Assembly: GCF_030758775.1 (NCBI RefSeq)
Contig: NZ_CP132384.1
Coordinates: 2,019,948-2,083,947, forward strand
Length of the DNA: 64,000 nt
Direction of reading: 5' to 3'
Source of the DNA: Bifidobacterium asteroides
GTDB taxonomy: Bacteria > Actinomycetota > Actinomycetes > Actinomycetales > Bifidobacteriaceae
In this document: one piece after another, positions 47,701 to 56,536 of the stretch
Layout of the letters: every line of letters starts with the position of its first letter
Numbering within the stretch: position 1 is the first letter of the stretch
The notes under the pieces: model-generated
The model's input: the letters and a program-made list of their open reading frames with translations, nothing else
Databases searched by the model: none
What the model was told of the DNA's origin: nothing
Program-made: the position numbers and the translations under genes

Positions 47701-48908
47701 ATGTGAGCGCACTCAGAACGACGACTGCCAGGCCCGCTGCCTTACATGACGAGGAGTCCAAGGCAGTGACCGGGCGGATGCCGACCGTGGGAGACGATCA
47801 GCATCGGCCGCCCGAGGCCATCAGCGGCAGCGGCGTGACCGCCGACAACCCCGTTGAGCGCGGCTTCTCCCAGTGGGACTTCGACAAGTCCGGCGGTCGT
47901 CAGGCCAGGGCGGCATCCAGCCGGTCCGCCTCACAGAGCGCCCCACAGAGTAATGGAGACTCACATGCCCGGCGCGAGGATGATGCCGAGGCACACGACA
48001 GGACCCATGCCCGCGTGGCCAGCGGCTCGACCGACCAGGCATACGAAGAGCAGCAGAATGTCGACCCGAATCAGCATGCCGAACGAGCGCCCCGATCTCC
48101 CAAGAAGCGCGATGTTGATGAAGAAGAGCAGCAGACCACGGTCATGGAGCCCCTGCCCCCCAGCTTCACGCCTGAGATCCACTCCATGCCGGCGCCGGTG
48201 ACCTATTCGGAGCTTCCGGACGATGGCCAGGACGAGGATCTGGATGACGAGACAGACATGGCCGACACCCGTCTATTCGGCCGTTTTACGACTCGCTCTG
48301 TAGTCATTGCGGTAGCGGCCGCAATCATCGTAGTGGCCTTGGTCTGGGCGGTCTCGACCATCTCCGGCTCCCGGCCCAACGTCGGCAAGGAGGAGGGCGG
48401 CTGGCCGGTCATGTCCAACGTCCCCTTCCCCGGTGGGACTGATGGGGACGAGGAGGCGACAACTTCCAGCAATGGCAAGGCCAAGGCTAACGGCAAGGCC
48501 AAGGCCGGAGCCGACAAGGTCAGCCATGCCGACAAGGAGGCCAAGAAGGTCCCCGATCCGCCCAAGCCCAAGAACACCACGGCCTATCAGTCGGATCGGC
48601 AGCTCTTCCTGAACAAGCCCGCCGGCCTGCAGGGATTCGGATGGTACATGCACCTGACCAAGCCGGAGGAAGTCTCCCGCCTGACCATCGTCATGCCCCA
48701 GAGCGGCGGCCATGCTCAGATCTACGCGAACTCCACAGCGGCCCAGCCCAACCAAGGGCAGCCGCTGGCCGACTTCAGCTTCGATCCCTCGGGCACCACA
48801 CAGGTCACCCTGCGTGAACCGGTCACAACCCAGGACCTGGTCGTCTGGGTGCCCATGGACGGCATGCCGGGCAACTCCCTACGCTTCACGTCTGTCCAGG
48901 CCTTCTAA
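44703..48908 (+). CDS. murJ: MurJ lipid II flippase fused to pseudokinase and extracellular C-terminal domain
   Basis: 1,401 residues. Residues about 1-540 are the MurJ/MviN exporter (about 14 helices: GQIRTILLAAAIGTTGIAADAY, GGIFNAVLVPQIVRTL, RTFYAFEDGRHPF) that flips lipid II. A cytoplasmic linker leads to a kinase-like domain (about 655-900, GDTILGRYTLVTLLRRAKGLSVWRAKDK) lacking HRD and DFG residues, i.e. a pseudokinase like mycobacterial Rv3910. A 300-residue disordered charged region, a helix (about 1200-1220, VIAVAAAIIVVALVWAV) and an extracellular beta domain (about 1260-1401) follow. In mycobacteria the pseudokinase is phosphorylated by PknB and recruits FhaA to slow peptidoglycan synthesis. 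It overlaps the DUF6049 stop by ATGA. Confidence 0.93.
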   Translation: MSSVGRNSAIMATGTAASRVTGQIRTILLAAAIGTTGIAADAYQTGAMIPQVMFTLISGGIFNAVLVPQIVRTLKERDAADRLNKLITVAMVLLALLTLLLMLGTPVLTTIYLNSKWNPAQRALANSFTLWCMPQVFFYGLYTVLGQILAAKGRFTAYAWSSVGANLISCLGFLVFILLFGNARSQPVGFWDNGKVALTAGAWTLGVAFQALVLFIPLIMSGFRYRPRWGLRGIGLRSMGSVAAWSMGVVVIDQLANVINARINNGAPLEGNPLDIAGNGSYQNAYTLFILPYSLVAVSVSTAIFPKLSKAVSDGRIGDAREDLSQALRNVGLMMFFFTAVMLAIPVPITRALLPSVGVHEAVLISGPLIGLSLGLVPMSAFLLIQRTFYAFEDGRHPFIFAAVSNTIQVVLVLASIRLAPPRYWAALVGLSLSLSNILSFPMLAGMLRRPFQGYLDGRHILSTYAKAFLAAGLALAASLTVKAPLTRLVGAWVQDRQGHMSWVQALFICVVITLLTAAIYAVTLVALRTEEFTRLMVDLARRLGRTARHPVRSLDALEGRPSRLADRSVRVVHSSSPDSTQPGMDAALENFEETREPGTDGESATAGPPPAPPAPQPVRIVPRNSTVHHGVANHRRRPTSDESSTSMNAHIGDTILGRYTLVTLLRRAKGLSVWRAKDKVLDRDCQLFIAGDSTCTDLININASGLALNKDRRFTPVYQLHTRDGVSLIVTAPDAGMSLRDYMHGPAGETLSDRAMGTIMGEVTEAMRTLHAAGMVDYAVSTSTIRLAPASITLADAPISPMIAHPSVPNEKGLADEEHAIRELAGVLYAMLTRRPDQDGRQPSLQELPKHTPEEFRIICMRGLGLTDDQGAKPVPLVTLAELSALLSPWIPPEELTDSDLIWPEMDGRASIETVALRPVDPKDVLPLPDGLTSSALPAAQTVTHHEPHWKTNQLLFPGRGEIEMLNPEDTDTDLFSLFDERQRQRSLNSRSRRTAAMDVSALRTTTARPAALHDEESKAVTGRMPTVGDDQHRPPEAISGSGVTADNPVERGFSQWDFDKSGGRQARAASSRSASQSAPQSNGDSHARREDDAEAHDRTHARVASGSTDQAYEEQQNVDPNQHAERAPRSPKKRDVDEEEQQTTVMEPLPPSFTPEIHSMPAPVTYSELPDDGQDEDLDDETDMADTRLFGRFTTRSVVIAVAAAIIVVALVWAVSTISGSRPNVGKEEGGWPVMSNVPFPGGTDGDEEATTSSNGKAKANGKAKAGADKVSHADKEAKKVPDPPKPKNTTAYQSDRQLFLNKPAGLQGFGWYMHLTKPEEVSRLTIVMPQSGGHAQIYANSTAAQPNQGQPLADFSFDPSGTTQVTLREPVTTQDLVVWVPMDGMPGNSLRFTSVQAF

Positions 48909-49147
48909 GCAGGTCCGTCACACGTCCTTGGCGAAAAACTTGGCTGTTCATCCTTACCGCTGCCTTGCTGTTGCCGATCTTCAAAGCAGCTAGGATTGGA
49001 AGTTCCTGGAAAATGGGCAGGAATCCCAGGCGGGGTTCCGACCATGGGTGTACCGAAATGGTAATGTGTTGGATTTTTCCTCCAACAAAGCCCTAGCAGG
49101 TAATACAGTTTCCTTAGACAACGGCGGCAGGAAGGCGGAAGTCACTT

Positions 49148-50431
49148 ATGGCGGATGATCCCAATATCGCATCCAAGGTCATCAAGAACGATCCCTGGTA
49201 CAGCTCCTATGCGGCACGGGCCGAGCAGATGCGCGCCTCCGAAATTCGCGCCCTCTTCGCTGTCGCCAATCGACCCGAGGTGGTCTCCCTGGCCGGCGGC
49301 ATGCCCTACCTGGGCCGGATGCCTTTCGATAAACTGGCCGACCAGCTTGGCGACATGCTACGGAGCAAGGGCCAGGTGGCCTGGCAGTATGGGTCAGCAC
49401 AGGGCGATCCCCACCTGCGCGAGGATGTGCTGCCCATTATGGAGCTGGAAGGCATCAAGGATGTCCAGCCGGATGACGTGGTTATCGTAAACGGCTCCCA
49501 GTCGGGACTGGACCTGATCACCAGGATTATGTGCGACCCCGGCGATGTGGTGCTGGCTGAAGCACCTAATTATGTGGGTGCCCTGGGCGTCTTCCAGTCC
49601 TTCCAGGTCGATGTGGTCAACGTGGCCATGGACGGAGACGGACTGATTCCCGAGGCTCTGGAGGAGACCATTCTGGAACAGCGCCGCCAAGGCAAAGCGG
49701 TCAAGTTCCTCTACACTGTACCCAACTTCCACAATCCTGCCGGCGCCACCATGAGCGTCGAGCGGCGGCCGCGGATCATCGAGATCGCCAGAAAGTACCA
49801 CGTGCTCATTGTGGAAGACAATCCCTACGGACTGCTGGCCTTCGACGGCCAGACCTATCCGGCCCTGCGCTCCTACGATTCCGAGGGCATTGTCTACCTG
49901 AGCAGTTTCTCAAAGATCATCGCCCCGGGCATGCGCGTGGCCTGGATGGTTGCGCCTCCTGGCATCCGACAGAAGCTGGTTCTGGCCAACGAGTCAGCCA
50001 TTCTCTGCCCCTCCAACATGAGCCAGATGACCATCACCACCTACCTGGACAACTTCGACTGGAAATCGCAGATCAATGATTACCGGGGGATGTACAAGGA
50101 ACGCTGCGATGCCATGGACGAGGCTTTGAAAAAATATTTGCCCTACTGCTCATGGCTCAAGCCCAAGGGCGGCTTCTACATCTGGCTGAAGATACCCCAG
50201 GGGCTCAACGCCAAGGACATGCTGCCCAGAGCGATCACCGCCAAGGTGGCTTACGTGTCAGGCACAGCCTTCTACGATAACGGGGAGGGAGCGGATCACA
50301 TGCGCCTGTCCTTCTGCTACCCCACCCCAGATCGGATCCGGGAAGGAATACGCAGACTGTCCACAGTCATCGAGAACGAACTCGCCACCGTCCGGCTGTT
50401 CGAGCCTGACAGCGGCAAGGAAAGGGGCTGA
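49148..50431 (+). CDS. PLP-dependent aminotransferase, MocR/LysN-like fold type I
   Basis: 427 residues. PLP-binding lysine in YLSSFSKIIAPGMRVAWM; substrate and cofactor blocks include VSLAGGMPYLGRMPFDKL, QYGSAQGDPHLRED, NGSQSGLDLITR, YTVPNFHNPAGATMS and VEDNPYGLL. It lacks a GntR DNA-binding domain, so it is an enzyme, not a MocR regulator. It could act on 2-aminoadipate, aromatic or branched-chain amino acids; the family gives no single substrate. The ATG at 49148 has GGAAGG upstream. The ligase gene starts four bases after the stop, so the two are co-transcribed. Confidence 0.87.
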   Translation: MADDPNIASKVIKNDPWYSSYAARAEQMRASEIRALFAVANRPEVVSLAGGMPYLGRMPFDKLADQLGDMLRSKGQVAWQYGSAQGDPHLREDVLPIMELEGIKDVQPDDVVIVNGSQSGLDLITRIMCDPGDVVLAEAPNYVGALGVFQSFQVDVVNVAMDGDGLIPEALEETILEQRRQGKAVKFLYTVPNFHNPAGATMSVERRPRIIEIARKYHVLIVEDNPYGLLAFDGQTYPALRSYDSEGIVYLSSFSKIIAPGMRVAWMVAPPGIRQKLVLANESAILCPSNMSQMTITTYLDNFDWKSQINDYRGMYKERCDAMDEALKKYLPYCSWLKPKGGFYIWLKIPQGLNAKDMLPRAITAKVAYVSGTAFYDNGEGADHMRLSFCYPTPDRIREGIRRLSTVIENELATVRLFEPDSGKERG

Positions 50432-50434
50432 ATC

Positions 50435-51649
50435 ATGGCGCCCAAGCACAGCAAGACACCTCGGCAGCAGACCGGGGGCAAAACCGCGGCAGCCAGCAAG
50501 GCCAAGGCAACCGCGAGCGCGACGACGACCACGGTCGCAAGCCCGACCAGCACTGCGGCCACCACTTCAGCCACAGCTGCTGGCGAAGTGGCCAAAAAAG
50601 CCAAGCGGACCTCACATCGCTCCATCCGTGAGGCTACGCCAGTCACCATGGACGATGTCACCTCCCTGGCCAGCAAGGCCACCAAGCGTGCTGATAAGTC
50701 GATCCTGGTGATCTGCGGCGGCCTCAGCCATGAGCGTGATGTCTCCATCAGCTCGGGACATCGAGTCCAGGGGTTCCTGGAGGAGGCCGGGTGGACAGTC
50801 CGCGTCCACGACATGGATGGCTCGCTTCTGCCGTACTTGACCGACGAGTCGACCCGCCCCGATCTGGTCTGGCCTCTGCTGCACGGCGCCAACGGCGAAG
50901 ACGGCTCCATCCGGGATGTCTTGGAGATGGCGGAACTGCCCTACATCGGATCCCGGGCCAAGGCATCACGGACCGCTTGGAGCAAGCCCATCGCCAAGAA
51001 CGTTGTCCGTATGGCCGGATTGCACACTCCGCATTCCGTGACGCTGCCCGAATCCATGTTCCGCGAGCTGGGTGTCGAACCCGTTATCGATATGCTTCTA
51101 GGCTCGCTGGGGCTCCCGCTCTTCATCAAGCCCACCATGGGCGGCTCAGCTATGGGGTGCACCATGGTGACTGAACAGAGCCAACTCACTCAGGCGCTGA
51201 TCAACTGCTTTGCCTATGGTGATGTAGCGCTGATCGAGCAGGCTGTCACGGGCACCGAGGTCTCTGTGTCCATCCTCGAGTTTGACGGACACCCCCTGGT
51301 GCTGCCTCCGCTTGAAATCTGGACTCCCTCAGGCACCTACGATTTCGAAGCTCGTTCCACACCCGGCCCGACAGAGTTCTATGTTCCAGCCCGACTGGAT
51401 GCCAAGACCACGCAGACTGTCAGCGATGCCGCACTGACTGCTCACCGTGCTCTGGGGCTCCGCGATATTTCACGAACCGATTTCATTGTTGATGCACAAG
51501 GTCAGCCGCAATTCCTGGAGTCCAATGTGGCGCCCGGCATGACGGACACTTCGCTGCTGCCACAGTCAGCGCAGGCCGCTGGTTACAATCTGCCAGAGCT
51601 ATACACGGCATTGGTTCAATCAGTTTTGAATCAAAAGCGAACCGATTGA
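50435..51649 (+). CDS. D-alanine-D-alanine ligase-like ATP-grasp protein with N-terminal low-complexity extension
   Basis: 404 residues. The first 85 are Ala/Thr/Lys-rich (SATTTTVASPTSTAATTSATAA) and absent from typical Ddl. The rest matches Ddl: ICGGLSHERDVSISSG, LHGANGEDGSI, the ATP-grasp loop KPTMGGSAMG, EVSVSIL, RTDFIVDAQGQPQFLESNVAPGMTDTSLLPQ. The loop reads GGSAMG rather than the usual GSSxG. It may ligate D-Ala or a related D-amino acid. Whether it is the main Ddl or a second one cannot be told from this window. Its partner is the aminotransferase upstream. Its stop is followed by a 1.1 kb gap. Confidence 0.85.
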   Translation: MAPKHSKTPRQQTGGKTAAASKAKATASATTTTVASPTSTAATTSATAAGEVAKKAKRTSHRSIREATPVTMDDVTSLASKATKRADKSILVICGGLSHERDVSISSGHRVQGFLEEAGWTVRVHDMDGSLLPYLTDESTRPDLVWPLLHGANGEDGSIRDVLEMAELPYIGSRAKASRTAWSKPIAKNVVRMAGLHTPHSVTLPESMFRELGVEPVIDMLLGSLGLPLFIKPTMGGSAMGCTMVTEQSQLTQALINCFAYGDVALIEQAVTGTEVSVSILEFDGHPLVLPPLEIWTPSGTYDFEARSTPGPTEFYVPARLDAKTTQTVSDAALTAHRALGLRDISRTDFIVDAQGQPQFLESNVAPGMTDTSLLPQSAQAAGYNLPELYTALVQSVLNQKRTD

Positions 51650-51700
51650 GATAGCAAAGCCTCTCTGGTCCCGCCTACCGTTCCACTGGCACGAGCAGGG

Positions 51701-51747
51701 TCCGCCTGGTGCATAGTTTGCAATTCGTGCAATATGCGCCAGGCGGA
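51701..51747. repeat. 47-base two-tier hairpin
   Basis: TCCGCCTGGTGCATA (51701-51715) pairs with TATGCGCCAGGCGGA (51733-51747) with a single G-T pair, and the loop folds again as TTGCA/TGCAA. It starts 51 bases beyond the Ddl-like stop. No T-run is present, so it is an unusual terminator or a structured RNA element. Confidence 0.55.
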
Positions 51748-52150
51748 TCTGCAATATAGACGGATTGCAATACAGGCCGAGCGGATAGCACCCAGGGCAG
51801 GCACCATATTTTCATTATCATCGTTTTCAGGCCATCGAATGACGGCTGTTCACCATTCACCATTCACCATTCGTTGTCGGTTATTTCCTTCCTTCTATTT
51901 GATGTGCTCGCCTCTCCACATCTGCCGTATTCTCAACTTTTTCTCTACTGTTCAGCCAAGGCCAACATTGCCCGAAAGGCATATTCAATCAGGTTCCGGC
52001 TTTTATATTGCCGACAAGACTTACTCGCAGAAGCGACGCGGACTAATGAATTGTCGATGCTGCAATAACTGAGTCATCCTCCAAGACTCCACGCTCAGTT
52101 AACCGCAGTATTGATACACACCCTTGAATACAAACACAGTCGATATCGAA

Positions 52151-52166
52151 TGTTTCACGTGAAACA
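52151..52166. promoter_or_regulatory. parS site
   Basis: Perfect 16-bp palindrome TGTTTCACGTGAAACA, the ParB-binding consensus. In an intergenic region about 2.8 kb from the parB stop and 4.4 kb from its start. Confidence 0.93.
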
Positions 52167-52788
52167 TTCCCAGGTGATCAACTTACGTCATTAACTCCAG
52201 CGAGAGACTCACGCGATATAGCGGTCTATGACCGACAAGGATTCTCCCGTTAAAATGCTAGTCGAATAAAGATATGATCGAGCGAGAATGAAGACAGCCT
52301 TCATAGGGTTGCAATCACAACAAGTTTCGCATCATGCTGCTCAAGTTATCTCACCAAGATATCTCATCAAAAACCCGCAAGGCAGCATATAGGTGATGCT
52401 GCTTTTAAAGCATCGAGAATCAGGCCATTTCGACTATGCCATCATGAACTGAGAGCGAAAGCTGTGTTTTCACCTACGAATTATCATTCGGTCCTAGGCA
52501 TTGTTATCCCAGTTCATTTGCTCTAGTTTGTTCATCGCCCTCGCTGAGAGCATGATCTTCCTATCAGAATTCATCTATCGAGTCATATTGTGCTGACGCG
52601 GTTTACTTCCCCGTGCCCGCTTCAAGACCTATAGATACAAGCCCATAACTACTCTGCAAATCAGTGGATCAATATATCCAAGTGCATCAATCTGTCCTTG
52701 TTCAGGGACTGCATTTCACAAGATCAAACAAACAATCGAGACCGCACCCCACTATGATTGAACAGTCTGCGGCCTTGCTCAATATGCC

Positions 52789-53139
52789 TTACTTATCTCC
52801 GCCGCTTTCCTCGCCCTTGTCCGATGCGCGCGAAGAACTCTCACCCGGTTCCTCTTGAGTCGAGGATGTATATCGGTCGGCAGACCTGACTGTCATATCA
52901 TCATCAGCTCCAAGGCTTTTGTCTGTTACCGGAGAATCTGCGTCCAACTTGTCTTCATTGTCATCAGAGCTTGGAGGATTCCAAAAACGCCAGCTATGCC
53001 AGCTGTCATCCTCATCCTTATCATCCGTCTGATGGCTGGGATGCTCCCGCAGTAACCGATCAACTCGGAGCATAAACCAGATCAGCACCAGAATCGTCCC
53101 AAGATTGGTTACGATAGCCACTATCACGGTTTTCTCCAT
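52789..53139 (-). CDS. Small membrane protein with acidic tail, unknown function
   Basis: 116 residues. One N-terminal helix (about 5-25, VIVAIVTNLGTILVLIWFML), then a polar tail rich in Asp, Glu and Ser. No family was recognised. It is divergent from trxB with 109 bases between, where both promoters must lie. The amphipathic tail and high acid content could mean a scaffold or division-associated membrane protein, but that is speculation. Ribosome site weak. Confidence 0.6.
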   Translation of the reverse strand: MEKTVIVAIVTNLGTILVLIWFMLRVDRLLREHPSHQTDDKDEDDSWHSWRFWNPPSSDDNEDKLDADSPVTDKSLGADDDMTVRSADRYTSSTQEEPGESSSRASDKGEESGGDK

Positions 53140-53248
53140 AGTTTAAGAATAGCCTGCTCTGTCAGGAACGGACTTACAGTGAGATAAGTAAGGACCCTTT
53201 TCGCCTACCGCGTGTGACCCGGTCATCATGCATGGATACAGTAGCGTT

Positions 53249-54193
53249 ATGAAGCAAACTGTTCACGATGCCATTGTCATAGGGTCCGGACCAGCGGGTT
53301 ACACCGCCGCCATTTATCTTGGCAGAGCCGGTTATGCTCCCCTCGTTATTGCTGGAGCCCTAACGCCCGGCGGTCAGCTTATGAACACGACAGAAGTAGA
53401 GAATTTCCCAGGATTTCCAAAAGCTGTACTGGGACCGGATCTGATGGATCAGATGCGCGAGCAGGCCGAACATTTTGGTGCTCAGATCGAATACGATGAT
53501 GTCGTCTCAGTTGACTTGAGTGGAGACATCAAACGGATCACCACCGATGGCGGTGAAGAATACCAAACTCGAGCAGTCGTTATCACCACCGGTTCGCAAT
53601 ATCGAAAGTTGGAGATTCCCGGAGAGCGCGAATTTTCTGGGCGAGGGGTTTCCTACTGCGCCACATGTGACGGATTCTTCTTCAAGAACAAGCCGATCGT
53701 GGTCGTTGGCGGCGGCGACTCTGCCATGAGTGACGCAGACTTTCTGACCCGTTTCGGCTCCTCTGTCACGTTGATTCACCGTCGCCAAGGCTTCCGCGCT
53801 TCAAAAATCATGGTGGACCGAGCCAAGGCCAATGACAAGATCAGCTTCATTCTCGATTCAGTCGTCACGCGGATCAACGGCGACGGTAGCGGCGTAACCT
53901 CTTTGGATGTACGCAATACAGCAACAGGTCAGCAGTCCAATATTCCGGCGAATGGAGTTTTTGTTGCCATTGGATTCACCCCTCAGACTGCTTTCTTTAA
54001 TGGCCAAGTCGACCTGGATCAGGACGGCTATATTCTGGTCAAGGGTGGGTCAACGAAAACCTCCGTACCCGGAGTCTTTGCCGCTGGTGACGTAACCGAC
54101 AAGATCTATCGTCAGGCCATTTCTGCTGCCGGTATGGGTTGCCGTGCAGCCTTGGATGCTCAAGAGTATCTTACGAGCCTGGATAAGCGATAA
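53249..54193 (+). CDS. trxB: Thioredoxin reductase
   Basis: FAD/NADPH disulfide reductase, 314 residues from ATG 53249 (MKQTVHD); the frame opens earlier at 53228. Seen: IVIGSGPAGYTAAIYLGRAG (FAD), the catalytic CATCD motif in GVSYCATCDGFF, NADPH loop VVGGGDSAMSDADFL, and FAAGDVTDKIYRQAISAAGMGCRAA. In the actinobacterial order trxB usually precedes trxA; here no thioredoxin gene follows, but an intrinsic terminator does. Confidence 0.95.
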   Translation: MKQTVHDAIVIGSGPAGYTAAIYLGRAGYAPLVIAGALTPGGQLMNTTEVENFPGFPKAVLGPDLMDQMREQAEHFGAQIEYDDVVSVDLSGDIKRITTDGGEEYQTRAVVITTGSQYRKLEIPGEREFSGRGVSYCATCDGFFFKNKPIVVVGGGDSAMSDADFLTRFGSSVTLIHRRQGFRASKIMVDRAKANDKISFILDSVVTRINGDGSGVTSLDVRNTATGQQSNIPANGVFVAIGFTPQTAFFNGQVDLDQDGYILVKGGSTKTSVPGVFAAGDVTDKIYRQAISAAGMGCRAALDAQEYLTSLDKR

Positions 54194-54224
54194 GGCCTGA
54201 TACGCCCTGTAAACAAGAATTTAC

Positions 54225-54262
54225 GTGCCTGGCAGTTTACGATTGCCAGGCACATCGTTTAT
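54225..54262 (+). terminator. Terminator of trxB
   Basis: GTGCCTGGCA (54225-54234) pairs with TGCCAGGCAC (54244-54253), a perfect 10-bp stem with a 9-base loop, followed by ATCGTTTATT. It lies 32 bases past the trxB stop. Confidence 0.85.
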
Positions 54263-54939
54263 TGACCATCACAGCCGCCTATTCAGCTGCCCTTAATTGT
54301 CCAATGGTCACGACGGAATAGCCCGCTCAATAGGAACATCACTGACCTTACAGCTGCTACTATCGCCCCCACTGAAATAACTGCTCCCCGTTGAGGAGAC
54401 ATTGCACAACCCAGCCCCCCCTCGCCACATCGAAAATTCTAAAGGCCCTGCCAGCTCAGGTATACTATCGCCCTACCAGACAAGAGCGATGCTTGCTCTA
54501 GAACCACCTTTAAGCGGTGAAGACTCACCTATCTAGCTGACACACAAGCCATTCCAGTATGCCCCACTAGCTGGCTGGCTAGTCAACGACTCACCGCACG
54601 CCCCCACTATTGGACGCACTCATCCATCTATGACAGCTAAAGAGCTGAGATACCGATCGAATCTGATGTCGTGAGCCCGCAACATAATCTGGTTGCTCGG
54701 TTAGCAGTCATTCGGAATCCGACAGTTAGGCAGCGTATATATTGCACACAGCCTTTCAACACCGATATATCTGTGCAGAGAATGGCACATACTAATGGCA
54801 TTCAACCATCCCGGGTTTAAGACAAATGCAGCGATTGCTCATCAGCTCACACAAAATCAGATCGAGCTATGAAACAATCGCTTGCCTTATCGGCAGGGTT
54901 TGATTGAGCAACCCCTGCGGTCGCAGTTTCAGAATGGGA
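54263..54939. other. Gap after trxB, where trxA and cwlM would be expected
   Basis: About 680 bases with no supported coding sequence. Low in GC. Position corresponds to the trxA (trxC) and cwlM slots of mycobacterial order, which appear lost or relocated here. Nothing else was recognised. Confidence 0.55.
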
Positions 54940-56532
54940 TCAAACCCAGCCTTTGTCGCCTGAATGACTGCTATTACTCGCGGATTGATCCTTTTCCAGG
55001 AGTATGGCAACAATGCGTTCCATATCTTCAGGCGAAGAAAACACGATTTCTATTTTCCCGTGCTTTTTAGTGCCCTTAATAGCCACCTTTGTATCAAAGC
55101 GGCTTTCCAAATCTTGGCGTACAGGACTATCCACCCATGCGTTGACCTTAGGCTTTTTTGCTCTCTTCTTCGTCTGCCCAGTCTGCAATGCTACGAGTTC
55201 CTCCGTAGATCTTACCGACAGTCCTTCAGCAATGATCTTGTCTGCCAGAGCCGTCATGGATTTTTCATCTGGCAAAGTAAGCAGGGCACGGGCATGTCCA
55301 GCTGACAACACCCCGGAGCTTACTTTTTTCTGCACACTTGGAGGCAACTTCAACAATCGAAGCGTGTTGGTGATCTGAGGTCTGGACTTGGAGATTGACT
55401 TAGACAAACCGTCCTGAGTCAAGCCGAACTCATCGATCATTTGCTGATAAGCCGCTGCTTCTTCCAAGGGATTAAGAGCTACTCTATGGAGATTCTCGAG
55501 CAATGCATCACGCAACATGGCGTCATCGCTCGTTGTTTTCACAATTGCAGGTATGGTATTTAGGCCAGCCAACCTAGTAGCACGCCACCGACGTTCGCCC
55601 ATTATGATTTCATAATGGGTTGTTTGCCCCAGATTAGCGTTTCTCTGGTTTAAATGCTGGCCCGATTGCTCTTCACTAGTCTTAGTGTCAAATGCTTCGG
55701 ATTTACCTCCTGCACTGGCAGCTGAAGTTGTTTTATCCTCGACTGTTCTTGGCCGGTCTGCAAAAGTTGATTTTCGCACCACTATGGGCTGCAATACACC
55801 GACTTCCTTGATGGAGCGGGACAGCTCCAAAAGTTCATCTTCATCGAAAATCTGCCGCGGTTGCTGAGCATTGGGCCTAATGTCGTCCACACGCACTTCA
55901 GCCAAATACCCGCCTTGGACAGGCTTCAGCTCCTCTTGGCTATTGCCCTCCGCTTTATCCAGCCCACTATCATTGTCGATAGCAGCTGCACGGTTAATGC
56001 TTTGCCGAGTTTCCTTTGTCCGAAGGTCATCAACATCTATCGATCCCGCAATCGGCGATGTTTCACGTGAAACATTTGTCGTCGTAGAACCGAAGAAGAG
56101 ATCGCTCGGATGCTCCAAGCTGCTGATGGATGGGACAGACCTACGCTTGGTAGCCCTCTTCGAGGATGATGTTTCACGTGAAACATCACCGTCGAGCGAC
56201 TTGGAAATACTGACTCGCTTTTGTCCTGTGTTGGTATGTTTACGACCGCTTTTAGACAATCTTTCAGAATCCGCGAGCTCTGAGCTAGAAGAATCCGAAT
56301 GCCTGGTTCTTCTTTCTGGTTTTGCCTCGCCTTTTGCTGTGTCGTCCTTCTCTAGGCGCTTTCGTCCATTCGACTCCGCACCCAAACCTTGAAGAGCAGG
56401 CTGCTTATTGCTTGGATTTGGTACTTTGTTATCTTCTCGCCGACTATTGTCAGCATTGGTTTCATCATCTTCACCTGGCAGGGCAGGAAATAGAGCCCCC
56501 AAGCCTTTGCCTAACCGTGAACGGCTTGTCAT
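54940..56532 (-). CDS. parB: Chromosome-partitioning protein ParB with long insertions
   Basis: CTP-dependent sliding clamp that loads on parS. 530 residues from ATG 56532 (MTSRSRLG; GGGGAGTGAGG upstream, four bases after the parA stop). ParB proteins are usually about 300-350. The N-terminal motif LGKGLGALFP is kept, then residues about 15-210 are low-complexity Ser/Lys/Glu-rich. The ParB/Srx domain (from about 218, VDDIRPNAQQPRQIF) is interrupted by about 50 residues before GERRWRATRLAG (CTP binding). The HTH (TQDGLSKSISKSRPQITNTLRLLKLP) and the C-terminal dimer region follow. Two parS sites lie inside the insertion's DNA. The gene overlaps neither neighbour but is coupled to parA. Confidence 0.94.
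   Translation of the reverse strand: MTSRSRLGKGLGALFPALPGEDDETNADNSRREDNKVPNPSNKQPALQGLGAESNGRKRLEKDDTAKGEAKPERRTRHSDSSSSELADSERLSKSGRKHTNTGQKRVSISKSLDGDVSRETSSSKRATKRRSVPSISSLEHPSDLFFGSTTTNVSRETSPIAGSIDVDDLRTKETRQSINRAAAIDNDSGLDKAEGNSQEELKPVQGGYLAEVRVDDIRPNAQQPRQIFDEDELLELSRSIKEVGVLQPIVVRKSTFADRPRTVEDKTTSAASAGGKSEAFDTKTSEEQSGQHLNQRNANLGQTTHYEIIMGERRWRATRLAGLNTIPAIVKTTSDDAMLRDALLENLHRVALNPLEEAAAYQQMIDEFGLTQDGLSKSISKSRPQITNTLRLLKLPPSVQKKVSSGVLSAGHARALLTLPDEKSMTALADKIIAEGLSVRSTEELVALQTGQTKKRAKKPKVNAWVDSPVRQDLESRFDTKVAIKGTKKHGKIEIVFSSPEDMERIVAILLEKDQSASNSSHSGDKGWV
56059..56074. promoter_or_regulatory. parS site inside parB coding sequence
   Basis: Perfect TGTTTCACGTGAAACA, read in the parB frame as NVSRET. 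Confidence 0.93.
56170..56185. promoter_or_regulatory. parS site inside parB coding sequence, second copy
   Basis: Perfect TGTTTCACGTGAAACA, 111 bases from the previous copy centre to centre, and in the same reading frame, read as DVSRET. Confidence 0.93.
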
Positions 56533-56536
56533 GTCC

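Larger units (their letters stand above)
51650..52788. other. Intergenic region with large hairpin and parS
   Basis: 1,139 bases without a supported gene, markedly lower in GC than the genes before it. It holds the hairpin at 51701-51747, a short CACCATT tandem repeat near 51851-51871, and the perfect parS at 52151. Short open frames (such as 52664-52858) have no ribosome site and cross AT-rich sequence. Confidence 0.6.
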
